This document shows positions 1 through 8,660 of a stretch of 20,509 nucleotides of DNA, piece after piece. Origin of the DNA: Isoetes engelmannii. Lineage: Eukaryota; Streptophyta; Lycopodiopsida; Isoetales; Isoetaceae. The translations under genes were made by a program, and so were the position numbers. Numbering within the stretch: position 1 is the stretch's first letter; the number at the start of each line of letters is the position of its first letter. The DNA lies in the NCBI GenBank assembly GCA_011763485.2, contig JAANSK020282157.1:1-20509 (forward strand), read 5' to 3'. The notes under the pieces are model-generated. The model did not search any database, was not told the DNA's origin, and saw nothing but the letters and a program-made list of their open reading frames with translations.

Positions 1-184
1 AGCCTCTTGAGGAGGGGTCATTGGGGTAAAGATGTGCTGCACTTCCTTCCATGCCTGGAGAATCTTTCTCATTATCGAGGATGTACCAGGAGCCAGTCTG
101 AACTTGTAATAGAATGCTCCCATCTCATCCCGGGGGAGGGGCAATTTCCCTTGCTTTAGCCAGTATGACACAAACTTCAGGGCC
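1..184 (-). pseudogene. Open coding fragment, possibly a LINE reverse transcriptase C-terminal part
   Basis: Read on the minus strand, this stretch stays open for about 60 codons to the window edge. It includes the strings SKALKFVSYWLKQGKLPLPR, MGAFYYKF and MRKILQAWKEVQHIF. Trp and basic residues spaced like this resemble the region between the thumb and the zinc knuckle of plant LINE ORF2 proteins, but I see no diagnostic motif. The frame runs into the perfect inverted repeat at 185-350 on its upstream side, so that repeat may have inserted into this ORF. It could also be part of a host gene exon. The family assignment is a guess; the open frame itself is seen directly. Confidence 0.35.
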
Positions 185-350
185 TTGGAGTATGTTACTA
201 AAACGATGTTTAACTCCATATCTCTGCTACACCATCTTGATTCCAAAACAAGGGATGTCTAGATCCTTTTATACAGGCATCCCTTGTTTTGGAATCAAGA
301 TGGTGTAGCAGAGATATGGAGTTAAACATCGTTTTAGTAACATACTCCAA
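185..350. repeat. Perfect 73-bp inverted repeat with 20-nt loop
   Basis: Bases 185-257 are the exact reverse complement of 278-350, with no mismatch in 73 positions, around a 20-base loop at 258-277. Transcription from either strand would give a perfect long hairpin. No clear target-site duplication flanks it (left flank cttcagggcc, right flank caacaaatat). Candidates are a very young foldback element or MITE, a newly formed inverted duplication acting as a proto-MIRNA or siRNA source, or an assembly or cloning artefact. I do not recognise the arm as a known miRNA. The perfect identity means it is recent compared with every other repeat in the window. Confidence 0.9.
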
Positions 351-607
351 CAACAAATATCTAGTTCTAAGAGTAACCTGAATGAAATTGGATAATCCCA
401 AGGACATAGGCCCCTGTACAACCCAACTTCATACGGCTGCATTGCACAACGTTTTTGTATCTGGCCTAACATATTTTCGATCATATCAACAGTTCAAATT
501 GCAATATCCATCAGTACCTACAAATGCAATAGATATTTTCACGTGCTATAAATCAAAACTTCAAAATATAAAATTGGGATTAAGGTGAGCAGAAAGCAGA
601 GAGTGCT
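351..607. other. No recognisable gene
   Basis: AT-rich sequence between the inverted repeat and the HMG-CoA reductase pseudogene. Short open frames on both strands show no family motif. The part nearest 608 would be 3' flank of the pseudogene. Confidence 0.6.
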
Positions 608-1391
608 CTAAAAGTCAAAAGGTGATACGTCCATGCCAAAGTCCAGGCAGAAATGTGTTCCTGAGAGCAATGACTGGTAAATCCGAATCTGTACAGAATG
701 CCTCAATAGAAGAGGCAAAGCAAACTTTAGAAGCCTTGTCTTTGGAACCATTTGTGCCTTCTGACGATTAAATTTCATGTGGGCTTTCACAAGCTGGCCT
801 GCACCGAGTGCAGACATAAGGGAGAGTTCTCCAGCTAGGACTTTGTGGGTCACAACGCTTGCGAAAGTTTGTGCATTCATGACAATGTCATGTGATTCAG
901 TATTAGATCCCTTCATTCCAAGCAAATTCATACAAGCTGCTTGAGAAGCAAGTTGTGTGCCACCACCGATTGTGCCAACCTGTAAATCCACTTAATTTTA
1001 GTCTAAGTTACTATTTCTGCAGGTTATTATTCCATAATCAAAGTACCAAATTCTTTGATTATTACCTCGATTGACAGCATAGTAACATAGATGTGCAAGA
1101 GTTGCCCACCATTTACTGCCTCCATGAGTGTGATGCAGTGCGAGCTCTCCATATTCTGTGCAGGATCTTGACCAGTTGCTATGGATATCCTGTTGGACGC
1201 ATGTCAGCTCCAGCCATGGCAAATCCAATTTTTTTTTTTTTTTCCTGTGTTCAGCTCTATAATAGATGCCACTGAAGCCTTAAGAACCTTAGTTACTACT
1301 TCTTCCTTCATGATAGCTTGACATACTACAGATTTACCCCTGCCCTCAATCCAATTTACTGTTGTAGGCTTTTTATCTGCACATAAGTTGC
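608..1391 (-). pseudogene. HMGR: HMG-CoA reductase pseudogene, C-terminal catalytic half with one intron
   Basis: The intact enzyme makes mevalonate from HMG-CoA in the ER-anchored cytosolic isoprenoid pathway. On the minus strand the first exon (1391-1066) follows a CAG acceptor and reads [44 protein letters not shown] and VTMLSIE. The second exon (980-608) reads [25 protein letters not shown] and [12 protein letters not shown]. The catalytic Lys (DKKP), Asp (GQDPAQN) and His (LVKAHMK) remain. The catalytic Glu lies in the missing first exon. Damage: a run of 15 A at 1243-1229 replaces the MLKNL region, a TGA stop (1204-1206) lies just before HASN, three residues are lost after HASN, and the C-terminus runs about 40 residues past the usual end to a TAG at 608-610. 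No first exon is found up to 2000. The family is certain and loss of function very likely. Confidence 0.93.
981..1065 (-). other. Retained GT-AG intron of the HMGR pseudogene
   Basis: The minus-strand donor GAG|GTAATAATC at 1066/1065 and acceptor TTTACAG|GTTGGC at 981/980 join SIE to VGTIGGGTQ without changing frame, at a codon boundary. This fits a known class of intron in plant HMGR genes. Because the intron is present, the locus is a duplicated or decayed gene, not a retrocopy. At 85 bases it is short. Confidence 0.85.
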
Positions 1392-1904
1392 CTGCATGAA
1401 AAATGCATTACACCAAGAATAAAACTTTGTAACTACTTTGTTCTATGTTGAGACTCTTGCCTCAACTGCGTCAAAACTGAAATATAACACTGGTTATACT
1501 GGAAAGCATTTGCAGTACTAATTGTATTGGCTTGGAAGAAAGCTTGTACTGACATAATTAACAGTTAAACTCTCGTCTCTTTTCTGGCCTACATGGAGAT
1601 ACTCATCTTAATTGTGACTTCCACTATATACAACTTTGAAGTAAACAGATTATGGAGCAAGAGTATAGAAGGGTAAATGCTGACCTTTTAGATGTTTTTT
1701 GAGGCTACCAACATATATCCATCTTCAGGCATTATGTAGATACGTTGCTGAGATTGACTATATGCATTATGCTACCTGCTTATGTTCATGTCATGTGTGT
1801 TCTAAAAACTAAGGGGCAAACGAATAAGACTGCCTTCATGCACACTACCTGGCAGATCAGTAGTAAAAGGGCCACCAGTATAGCAACTTACTTAAGTTTC
1901 TATG
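1392..1904. other. No recognisable gene; upstream of the HMGR pseudogene
   Basis: I looked for the large N-terminal HMGR exon (membrane spans, the ENVIG catalytic Glu motif) on the minus strand and saw nothing like it. The bases next to 1391 are AT-rich and end in TTTTTCATGCAG, a plausible acceptor for the lost exon-1 intron. The short open frame at 1745-1948 has no family signal. Confidence 0.55.
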
Positions 1905-2439
1905 TGGCTTCTTGCATGGATGCAGCTCCATCTAGACATAAAGAGTAGAAGCTATGGCTCATAAAGACACCTTTTTTGCAATTTCAAATGATGAAGGACA
2001 GCAGCAATCAGCTCCTTAATGCTGTAGTCCTTGCAGCACTGTCAAAACAGCTGCAAATAAAAAGTACAATTAAGGTATGTGTCATTACGGTGAGATACTA
2101 CCAACAACTGATTTGTAGGCATAATCACCCTACTAAAAACTTTAAAGATGATTAGTTCCTCAGAGACAAAAGGAAAATGCAACAGCAAAGCATGTCAGGC
2201 CAATAAATTTCACACATTAAAAAGCATATTTGGGTGGTGATTCGTTTCCTCAGAAACAAAAAGGAAATTGCAACAAAAAGGATTTTAGTGGGAGAGTCAT
2301 AAAAATATTAGTGTCGTGAGAAAAAAAAACAATGCTCATTAGGATGTATGTTTGGCCTAAACCAAGAACAGATCTGTGTACAAGAACTGGAAACCACCAT
2401 CTAAGCCCCATAAAACATATTAATTAAAAGAACATAAGA

Positions 2440-2815
2440 ATTGTTCTGCAATAGTGCCAGCAATAGCTAATTCTTTAGATAAAGAACGCAAATAGAGTAT
2501 CAGAAAAAAAAATTGGACGGTTGCTAGAAAATTAAGGGAATGCTAGATTTATAGTAGCCTTCACAGCTGGGAAATCTGCAAGGAAAGAACTGGTTTATAT
2601 TTCTAAGAGCAAAGACCTCTAGCAAATAAGTAAAAAGCATGTGCTACCAACCTAGAAAAACTCAACAAACCTGGAATAGTTTGAATAGCTGCATTTGTCT
2701 AAAAATACGTTTGCAAATAGAGACGTCTCAAAATAGAGATATATCGATTCTCACTATGTTCCAAAGATGAAATATCCCATCTTTTCCAGAGGCGAAATAC
2801 CCCACGTCCATCTGC
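2440..2815. repeat. Internal sub-repeat unit A1 (diverged)
   Basis: Most diverged of four related units. Recognisable pieces are atagtgccagcaatag, the ccttcacagctgggaaatc stretch, ctctagcaaataagta, acctggaatagtttgaa and the ATATCCCA/CACGTCC motif pair at 2770-2812. The middle of the unit (ttaccttgaagtg to gatgcaaaaggc) is missing. No hairpin like those of the other blocks follows it. Confidence 0.7.
2770..2812. promoter_or_regulatory. ATATCCCA / CACGTCC motif pair (array 1)
   Basis: Reads aaatatcccat, then 14 bases, then aaataccccacgtccatc. The second motif contains an ACGT core like a G-box or ABRE half. The same pair recurs at 3573-3663, 4145-4225 and 10539-10617. A regulatory role is inference from recurrence only. 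Confidence 0.3.
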
Positions 2816-3159
2816 CGAAACCTTTAACTCTCCTATCAAAGAAATAGCCCATGGCAAGGTAATCTACTATTTTGAAGCCAAATGCCGCACATGCAATTTG
2901 CAACCTACCTGATAGTAGGAGGATAGAAGAAAGGCAAGAACATGGATACAAAGTAGAAGAGATCCAAGATCGCTACAGCTGCAAATTCGACTTTACCCTG
3001 CCGCAAGTATACTAAGTATACCAGTTAAAATCAAACCACACAAATCCTAAATCAAAACCATACAAATCTTAACTACCCATAATCATTATCATAGCAAGTT
3101 TCTTGACATGCTCCACCATGTGGACACGAAAAAGAGTAAGAGAAAATAAAATAGAGCAA

Positions 3160-3665
3160 CATTATATTTTACCTTGAAGTGGGCATGTTGCTAGGGAACT
3201 CGAGAAGCAAGAAAGAGAGTAGTTTCTTTAGTGTTAGAAATAAAATGCTCATTGATTGATGGAGTAGAGAAAATCGATGACTGTGATGCAAAAGGCATTT
3301 CAGAGAAGACGCAAATAGAGTATCAAATTAAAATACTATCAGGATTAAATCCAGTAGAAAAAGATCGGATAGAATTATAGCAGCCTTCACAGTTGCAAAT
3401 CTGCAAGGAGAACTGGCTTATCTTTTTCAAGAAAAACACCTCTAGCAAATAAGTAGAAAACATGTTCCAGTAACCAAGGAAATTCAACAAACCGGGAATA
3501 GTTTGAACATCCGCATTAGTCTAAAAGGCGAATCCCGAAGCACTATTTTCCAGAAATGAAATATCCATAGATAAATATCCCACGTCCATGTCGAGCCTTT
3601 AACTCTCCGATCAAAAGATGAAATATCCCATCTTCTCCAGAGATGAGATATCCCACGTCCATCAA
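3160..3665. repeat. Internal sub-repeat unit A2
   Basis: Carries the full order of unit landmarks: ttttaccttgaagtg, gaagcaagaaagagagtag, ctcattgattgat, aaaatcgatgactgtgatgc, aaagatcggatagaatta, aaatctgcaaggag, gaaaacatgttccagtaacc and ggaatagtttgaacatc. Three ATATCC-type motifs follow (3573-3663). It abuts unit A3 directly, so A2 and A3 are a tandem pair. Confidence 0.82.
3573..3663. promoter_or_regulatory. ATATCCCA / CACGTCC motif array (array 2)
   Basis: Three motifs: aaatatcccacgtccatg (3573-3590), gaaatatcccat (3620-3631) and gatatcccacgtccatc (3647-3663). The spacing between the plain and the ACGT-bearing form resembles arrays 3 and 4. Function is not shown by the sequence. Confidence 0.3.
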
Positions 3666-4255
3666 TCTTAGTAATTCTTTGGATAAACAACAAAAGCAGA
3701 ATTATCTTTTACCTTGAAGTGCAGGAAAGAAACTAAGACAGATATGGTGAGAATGTTGCTATGGAACTCCAGAAGCAAGAAAGAGAGTAGCTTCTTTGAA
3801 CTTCCTAGTGTTAGAAATAAAACGCTCATTGATTGATAGAGTAGAGAAAATCGATGACTGTGATGCAAAAGGCATTTCAATGAAGACGCAAACAGGATAC
3901 CAATATCGTCAAATTTACTATCAGGAATTAATAAATTTAATAGAAAAAGATCGGATAGAATTATAGGAGCCTCAGAGCTGGAAAAATCTGCAAGGAAAGA
4001 ACTGGCTTACGTTTTTTCAAGAAAAACACCTTAGCAAATAAGTAGAAAACATGTTCCAGTAACCAAGGAAATTCAACAAACCTGGAATAGTTTGAACATC
4101 TGCATTCGTCGAAAAGACAAAAATTTTTGAATCCCAGAGCACTAGAATATCCCACGTCGATATGGAGCCAAATCCAAAGACGAAATATCCCATATTTTCC
4201 AAAAATGATATATCCCACGTCCATCGATCGACCTTCAGCGCTGCTATCCAAACAA
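3666..4255. repeat. Internal sub-repeat unit A3, adjoining hairpin 1
   Basis: Starts at tagtaattctttggataaac and carries the same landmarks as A2 and as 10056-10650, the closest relative by eye. It ends with the motif array at 4145-4225 and the text cgaccttcagcgctgctatccaaacaaata, which is also present in copy 2. The hairpin at 4301 follows about 75 bases later. Minus-strand open frames of 70-96 codons run through it but have no recognisable domain and are not kept in the sister units. Confidence 0.82.
4145..4225. promoter_or_regulatory. ATATCCCA / CACGTCC motif array 75 bases upstream of hairpin 1
   Basis: Three motifs: gaatatcccacgtcgatat, gaaatatcccat and gatatatcccacgtccatc. Copy 2 keeps the same order and spacing at 10539-10617, also upstream of its hairpin. 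A TATA-like stretch cannot be told apart from the AT-rich background. Candidate promoter or enhancer of the hairpin transcript, by position only. Confidence 0.35.
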
Positions 4256-4300
4256 ATAGCCAGGAAGGGTTTGGCAAAAATTAAAGAAAAGACATAGGCC

Positions 4301-4379
4301 GATAAGTTTCGGGAGGAATGGTGTCGTTGCGGCTAAGTTCAATGTTTGCCGCAATGCCACCATTCCCTCTAAACTTATC
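4301..4379 (+). ncRNA. Candidate MIRNA-like hairpin 1
   Basis: The 5' arm 4301-4333 pairs with the 3' arm 4348-4379 around a 14-nt loop, with one bulge, one T-C mismatch and a G-U pair in the inner stem. An outer stem AAGACA/TGTCTT (4289-4294, 4384-4389) extends it. The 3' arm holds tttgccgcaatgccaccatt. Copy 2 (10699-10776) folds the same way although its arms differ: TG:CA here is AA:TT there, and the outer A:U here is G:C there. Such paired changes suggest selection on the fold. The arm vaguely recalls the miR482/2118 family (CC-CCCATTCC ending), with one C missing. Strand is uncertain because either transcript could fold. Alternatives are a MITE or a foldback remnant. Confidence 0.55.
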
Positions 4380-4615
4380 CACCTGTCTTAACAATTATCA
4401 TCTTATCTTTTGAAGGGCTGGAAAAATATTTTGGCCCCCAAACAAACACAAGAGGTATTTCGATTGGGAGAGTGGATCCCTCGAAGCTTGATAGATGTCT
4501 GGCATAAGCTAACACACGATGGTCTTCTAAAATCTTGTACTAAACCTATAAATTATGAACTAAACTTGGAACTTCACGATATGATGCACCTATATTGCAT
4601 GTTGTAGATACCCTA

Positions 4616-5888
4616 GTCATGGATTTTGTCACAAATAACATGTTCTCGTGCAGATTATTTTACGTAGGATCTTCATAATGAGTTCTACTTTGATGGTTTT
4701 CTGAGATTTGGAGTAAATTTCAATGTGCTTTTATTTCTAGGTGGAATGTCATATGATTCTTTAAATGCTAGTTGATATGACTTCATCGGATTTCTATGAC
4801 TAAGAGCCTAGTCATGTTCAATAAGACAATACCGGAAGGAACATTTTGACATGCGCTTTTGTATTCTCCTACCTAACAAGAAGGGATTATAATTAATATT
4901 GCAATGACAGTGTAACAGTGTAACGTGATTTATCGTAGTTACTATAGTGTATGGCATGGATAAATGGGAAATATAGGACACTATTGGAGCAGAGCAGGTA
5001 TAGGTCCGTAGTAGAAAACATTGGACTGCTAAAAGAAGACAAAATTGTTGTTCCATGTTTGTGTAACAGATGATATGAACATTAGTTATACAGCAAAATA
5101 AGAGACCTACACAACAGTAGAAGAATTTGGCGTGCGTTTCATAGGCAATCCAATTGCAGATGTAAACCAAAATGTGAAACGTGCCAAAAACAAGTGAAAC
5201 AAGCAATGCACAATCACATTCCCTAAGAAGGCTCAGGGCACTCTTTACGTCATCTTGTTGGGCATGTTCTACATTAATTTGGAGCTGATATTGCTGGGCA
5301 TGTTCTACATTAATTTGGAGCAGATATCATGGGAAATGCCAAAGGGAGCATCTATTATACTCCAACATTAGCACACATATCATTAAGATTACTTGTAAAC
5401 AAATACTGCTATGCCACATCTTGGCTCCATGTTACAAGCATAGGTCCTACTCTCCGATGTAAGAGCTTCAAGATCAAAGCACACGGTCACGTTGTAAGGA
5501 AGGTTGCTTCACTTACTTCAATGGCTCACACATGCATACCAACAAAGACATTATAGACTCCGTCATGGTATAGCATAACTTCTTGTTATTTCACTCCAAG
5601 TAAATATGTCAGAAGTGGATTTGGATCGATTGAAAACAAAGCACCACCACGTGCAAAACCATCAAAGTAAGCAAAGCCCAAGCTGAAGCATTAACGGGCC
5701 TACATTTTTCTGTTATGGTAAAAATTTTACAGAAGTCATGTCTTTGTTTACATCATCTGTAAGCTGCACAATAGGACATTCTCGCCTGAATGGCAATAGA
5801 AAAGCCAAATCAGCCAGTTCACAAGAACAATATTACAATCTTTATAATTGCAAAAGATTAGTTTACTCTCCTTCTCCTATGTACATTG
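4616..5888. other. No recognisable gene; one short tandem repeat
   Basis: AT-rich. The minus-strand frame at 4808-5206 (132 codons) is rich in Cys, Tyr, Ile and His with no family motif, and I treat it as chance. The only structure noted is the 36-bp tandem repeat at 5254-5328. I searched for a 3' LTR matching 6970-7139 and did not find one. Confidence 0.55.
5254..5328. repeat. Tandem duplication, 36-bp period, two copies
   Basis: The text gggcatgttctacattaatt followed by tggag occurs twice, starting at 5260 and 5296, and the bases around it repeat as well. The copies are nearly identical, so the duplication is recent. Confidence 0.85.
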
Positions 5889-6338
5889 TCAATCATACAT
5901 ACCAGTTAACATCTTCAAAGTGATTTGCATTGCAGTTTGCGGATGAGGAGTCAGCAGGAATCGGGAATCTCCAGGGCCTGTAAGATGCTTAGTAGCTCCA
6001 GAATCCATTATATGAGAAGAGGATACAAAGAGAGGAAACTGACTAAGTAACATCAACATATAACGAAACTCTTGACTAGTGTCAATGGAAAAAGCAAAGC
6101 ACTCATAGTCTGCAGCTGAATTGTTGGATAAAACGGAATAAGGCTGAAAAAGAGCTTCAAAAGAAGTTGTAATTGCCCTGTTCAAGTATTCATTAGAGAA
6201 TAAAGGAGAAAGCACTGATGGTCCATTAACAACACGAGTTACTGTAAACGCAGTTGAATTTCGATTTTGTTGAGGAGTTTGATGAAGCTATTTTTTGGAA
6301 TCTGGATTATCGATTCAATAATGCCCCTTCTGACCACA
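5889..6338 (-). pseudogene. Copia Gag C-terminus and protease remnant
   Basis: Starts at the knuckle remnant CGQKGHY (6338-6318), where the first Cys of the expected CxxC is not present and a stop follows. It goes on through a linker (TAFTVTRVVNGPSVLSPLFS) to SSSHIMDSGATKHLTGPGDS. In Copia polyproteins the Asp of DSGA is the aspartic protease catalytic residue and the following His is conserved. The reading ends at a stop at 5889. Translation of the whole needs frame repair, so it is dead. Confidence 0.8.
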
Positions 6339-6571
6339 AGATTTATCCTTCTTCACTTTAGGTTTTTATCCTGTTGTTTCTGTTTCCCTTTAGCTGCAAA
6401 TATAGCAAGATTAAGTTGAGTAAGGTTAATCTGAGTTTGTTGTACCTTACGGGCTCTCTCCTATTCTTCTTGAACCAAGAGAATTTGCACTTCATTGGAT
6501 GTCCACTGAACCCCTTTCTGTGAGCATGTCTTGATTGAGCCAGCAGTATGAGAAAACTTATCTCCAATCCC

Positions 6572-6860
6572 TCAAAGAATAAGAATAATCAAGTTTTGAA
6601 TATCACCTCCTGCACCTATCAGATCTTTAAATGTCTTCAACTTAAGGAGATACACTTGAACACCTTCATACGAATCCAAGGTTAACTGCTCCATCTGTTC
6701 TTTCACTAAAGGCTGCTTGGTCAGATCAATAAATAATTGTACAAGATTGTCTAAGATACTCCCAAGCTTTTTTAAAACTTTAAAAATCATGCATGGCCCC
6801 CATGCACGACCTCCCAGCACAGATCCAAACTCGCCAGAAATCAGATCAATACACTACTAT
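6572..6860 (-). pseudogene. Copia Gag (UBN2-type) remnant
   Basis: Contains WGPCMIFKVLKKLGSILDN, LTKQPLVKEQMEQLTLDS and VQVYLLKLKTFKDLIGAGG. The YL-ELK-FDxL-AG pattern is typical of plant Copia gag_pre/UBN2 regions. A stop near 6572 splits it from the next piece (about 6358-6567), whose best frame reads VQQTQINLTQLNLAIFAAKG. No start can be chosen with confidence because the N-terminal part is broken by stops. Confidence 0.72.
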
Positions 6861-6953
6861 GACCATTCTGTTGCAGATTTCTAAAGCATACAACAAATTT
6901 CGAACAAGGAAAAAGATCCGACTAGGCGCCTCTCCAACTCATTCACTATGAAC

Positions 6954-6966
6954 GACTCTGATACCA
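6954..6966 (-). other. Primer-binding site, tRNA-iMet
   Basis: Minus strand TGGTATCAGAGTC. The standard plant PBS is TGGTATCAGAGC, so the match runs over the first eleven bases. It sits just inside the candidate LTR and upstream of gag, exactly where a PBS belongs. Confidence 0.8.
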
Positions 6967-6969
6967 TTC

Positions 6970-7139
6970 TACAAAATAAGAGATCATAGGAAAAGTTAGA
7001 TGAGCCAAAATAATCTCTCTTAATTTAGGAAAACAAGATAGTTACATTTGTACCAGATAGATGACTAAATAGTCATATGATGACGTGGCACATGCATAGT
7101 GACGCGTCACATGTTAGACAGCAGTTCCTTATGTTAACA
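6970..7139 (-). repeat. Candidate Copia 5' LTR
   Basis: Placed between the PBS and the palindromic TGTTAACA at 7132-7139, which would supply the usual TG start. The inner end reads TTTTGTAGAA, not the expected CA, so it is either mutated or the boundary is off by a few bases. At about 170 bp it would be a short LTR. It contains a TGACGCGTCA palindrome and CCACGTCATC, bZIP-like sites typical of plant LTR promoters. No partner LTR is found. Confidence 0.42.
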
Positions 7140-7369
7140 GTAAGTCCAGCAATGCTATGTGTACCTCAATATATGCCTATTATTGAAAAAATGGAATTCA
7201 GAATCTGTAACCAAAGACCTAAAGAAAGGAATGGCCAGCTGCAACTACAATGATGACAGGCCATATTCAAGTTAAAGCATCAAGGCATACTGGAACCCTC
7301 CATAACGACCACACTCAACTTTTATATTTCATGCATGTCACTCATCTTAAGGCGCAGTTTTAGCGACAT
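7140..7369. other. No recognisable gene
   Basis: Spacer between the Copia LTR and the 3' side of the PPR pseudogene. No repeat or motif recognised. Confidence 0.5.
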
Positions 7370-8660
7370 ATATGAAGATGTCCATGTTCAATGTAATCCG
7401 TATCGAAACATGCCCTATTATTCAGACAGTGAATGAGTATGTGTCTCTGATTACAGTCTCACGCTTCAATCAGCATTCTGGCAGCCAGTGAATAACCAAG
7501 ATTCTTCCCTTGATTACTGTGCCTTGAGGTGAATATGCGAAGGCATTGATAAAGATAGATGTCCATATTCAAATATAGTCCCCACAGGAACATGCCCTAT
7601 TTTTGAATAACCAGCATTGTGACAATCAGTACCTACATGAAGATGTGTTGTGATCATGATTACTGGACCTTGAGATGAATTAAGAAGTCCACCTATGGCC
7701 AGTTTTTCACAAATGTCCACACAAGATATCTTCTTTGCCTTCTTCAGACATCTTCAGACATTGTCTGAAACAGCAAACCAAGCTCTGGCACTTAGCTTTT
7801 ATCCTTCATATGCTTATTCAATCTCTTCAACAAGGTACCAATTTCATCACTTTTTGTTGGTGGCTCTTATACTCATACTCATGCGCTTTCCATAGATCTC
7901 AATCCATGCCTTTGCTGCCGTCTTCCGTCTTCAAGCCTCATTCCACAGCTCATCATCAGAATAGATGTTTGACATAAGTACATATGTAGTAGCATCATAG
8001 GCATCCAACTGGACAACTTTATCGAAAAATCTCCCTACAGCCACATTACCATATGTTCTGCATGCAGTGGATAATGTTTTCCATCATACTTTGAAATAAT
8101 CATTCTGCTTCACCAGCAGCATCCCACGACTAAAAAGATCAATCATGCAGGTATAACAATGTGGAGTAACATTATGAGCTTATCTCATAGATTTGAACTA
8201 TTGATGCCCTTCATCCACTAGGCATGCATGACAACAGGCAACAACGAACATGCTTAGGTTCAAAAAAAAAAGAAGCATCATCTGGCATCAAAGCACTGGC
8301 CAGCCAGATCACTATCACGCTGATTGGCATAATCTGCAATCATTGCAGCCCATGATACCAAATTTCTATTCAGTTGATGATCAAACACCTTGTCATCGTC
8401 TCCCAAATTTACACAATTCACATACATGTTTACAAGTGCAGTCCCAATCGACACGACACGTCTTCTATGAGGCCATACTTTTGATTTGGTGATGTATCTG
8501 CTTAGCTTGATTCATGGCTCCAACGTTTGCACATGCTTTTAAGGCATTCATGTGCAGCTCTCTATGGCTTTATGTCCTCTTGTTTTCTCAAAAAGCTCCA
8601 AAACAAGATATCCATGCTTCCACCGATTGCCACCCAGGGAACTAAACTTCAATTTTGCTA
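7370..8660 (-). pseudogene. PPR-DYW protein pseudogene, C-terminal half
   Basis: Intact members bind organellar RNA through PPR repeats and edit C to U through the DYW deaminase domain. On the minus strand, in order: LELFEKTRGHKAIE (about 8600), MNALKACANVGAMNQAKQIH (8551-8490), VSIGTALVNMYVNC and VFDHQLNRNLVSWAAMIADY (8450-8330), a short repeat ending LVDEG (about 8200), YTCMIDLFSRG (8150), WKTLSTACRTYGNVAVG (8086-8035), VVQLDAYDATTYVLMSNIYS (8020-7950), AKAWIEI (E motif, about 7900), and the DYW start CEKLAIGGLLNSSQGPVI with GTDCHNA (7720-7600). At least six frame changes or stops separate these. The zinc-binding end and terminal DYW tripeptide are not seen. The family call is secure. Confidence 0.85.
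7372..7695 (-). repeat. Partial tandem duplication of the DYW-encoding segment
   Basis: On the plus strand, 7548-7690 (gatgtccatattcaaatata, aacatgccctatt, gattactggaccttgagatgaa) is echoed by 7375-7535 (gatgtccatgttcaatgtaa, aacatgccctatt, gattactgtgccttgaggtgaa). The outer copy is more diverged and carries extra sequence in the middle. The pseudogene's 3' end was therefore duplicated in tandem and then decayed. Confidence 0.6.

Larger units (their letters stand above)
1905..4615. repeat. Segmental duplication, copy 1
   Basis: This block aligns by eye with 9645-10975 in the same orientation. Shared landmarks in the same order are: tggcttcttgcatg, caaatgatgaaggacagcag, tgctgtagtccttgca, ctaccaacaactg, aagaacagatctgtgtacaa, atagtgccaacaatag-like text, ttatcttttaccttgaagtg, atcgatgactgtgatgcaaa, gtagaaaacatgttccagta, the ATATCCCA motifs, the hairpin, and ctggaaaaatattttggccc. 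Copy 1 is about 1.3 kb longer because of extra internal sub-repeats (2440-3665). I find no coding sequence in it; the short open frames are not conserved between copies. It may be an amplified non-coding RNA locus or an unclassified repeat. Confidence 0.88.
5889..7139 (-). mobile_element. Ty1/Copia retrotransposon, 5' part only (LTR, PBS, gag, protease start)
   Basis: On the minus strand the order is: a candidate LTR (7139-6970), a primer-binding site complementary to initiator tRNA-Met (6966-6954), a gag remnant (about 6860-6310), a degenerate zinc knuckle (6338-6318) and the protease motif MDSGATKHLTG (about 6008-5976). Integrase, reverse transcriptase and the 3' LTR are absent, so the element is truncated at its 3' side near 5889. 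Frame breaks and stops occur between gag pieces, including a stop right after CGQKGHY. The order and motifs are diagnostic for Copia; the LTR limits are approximate. Confidence 0.82.

Noticed and set aside
3961-4277. Two overlapping minus-strand frames of 86-96 codons in unit A3
   Set aside because: The matching frames in unit A4 are similar only because the DNA is; indels shift them between copies, so there is no sign of protein selection.
4808-5206. 132-codon minus-strand open frame
   Set aside because: Longest open frame in the window, but Cys/Tyr/Ile/His-rich from AT-rich DNA, with no domain, no gene context and no conservation visible.
6318-6338. Zinc knuckle CGQKGHY as a host CCHC protein
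   Set aside because: It sits between Copia gag text and the DSGA protease motif in the same orientation, so it belongs to the retroelement.
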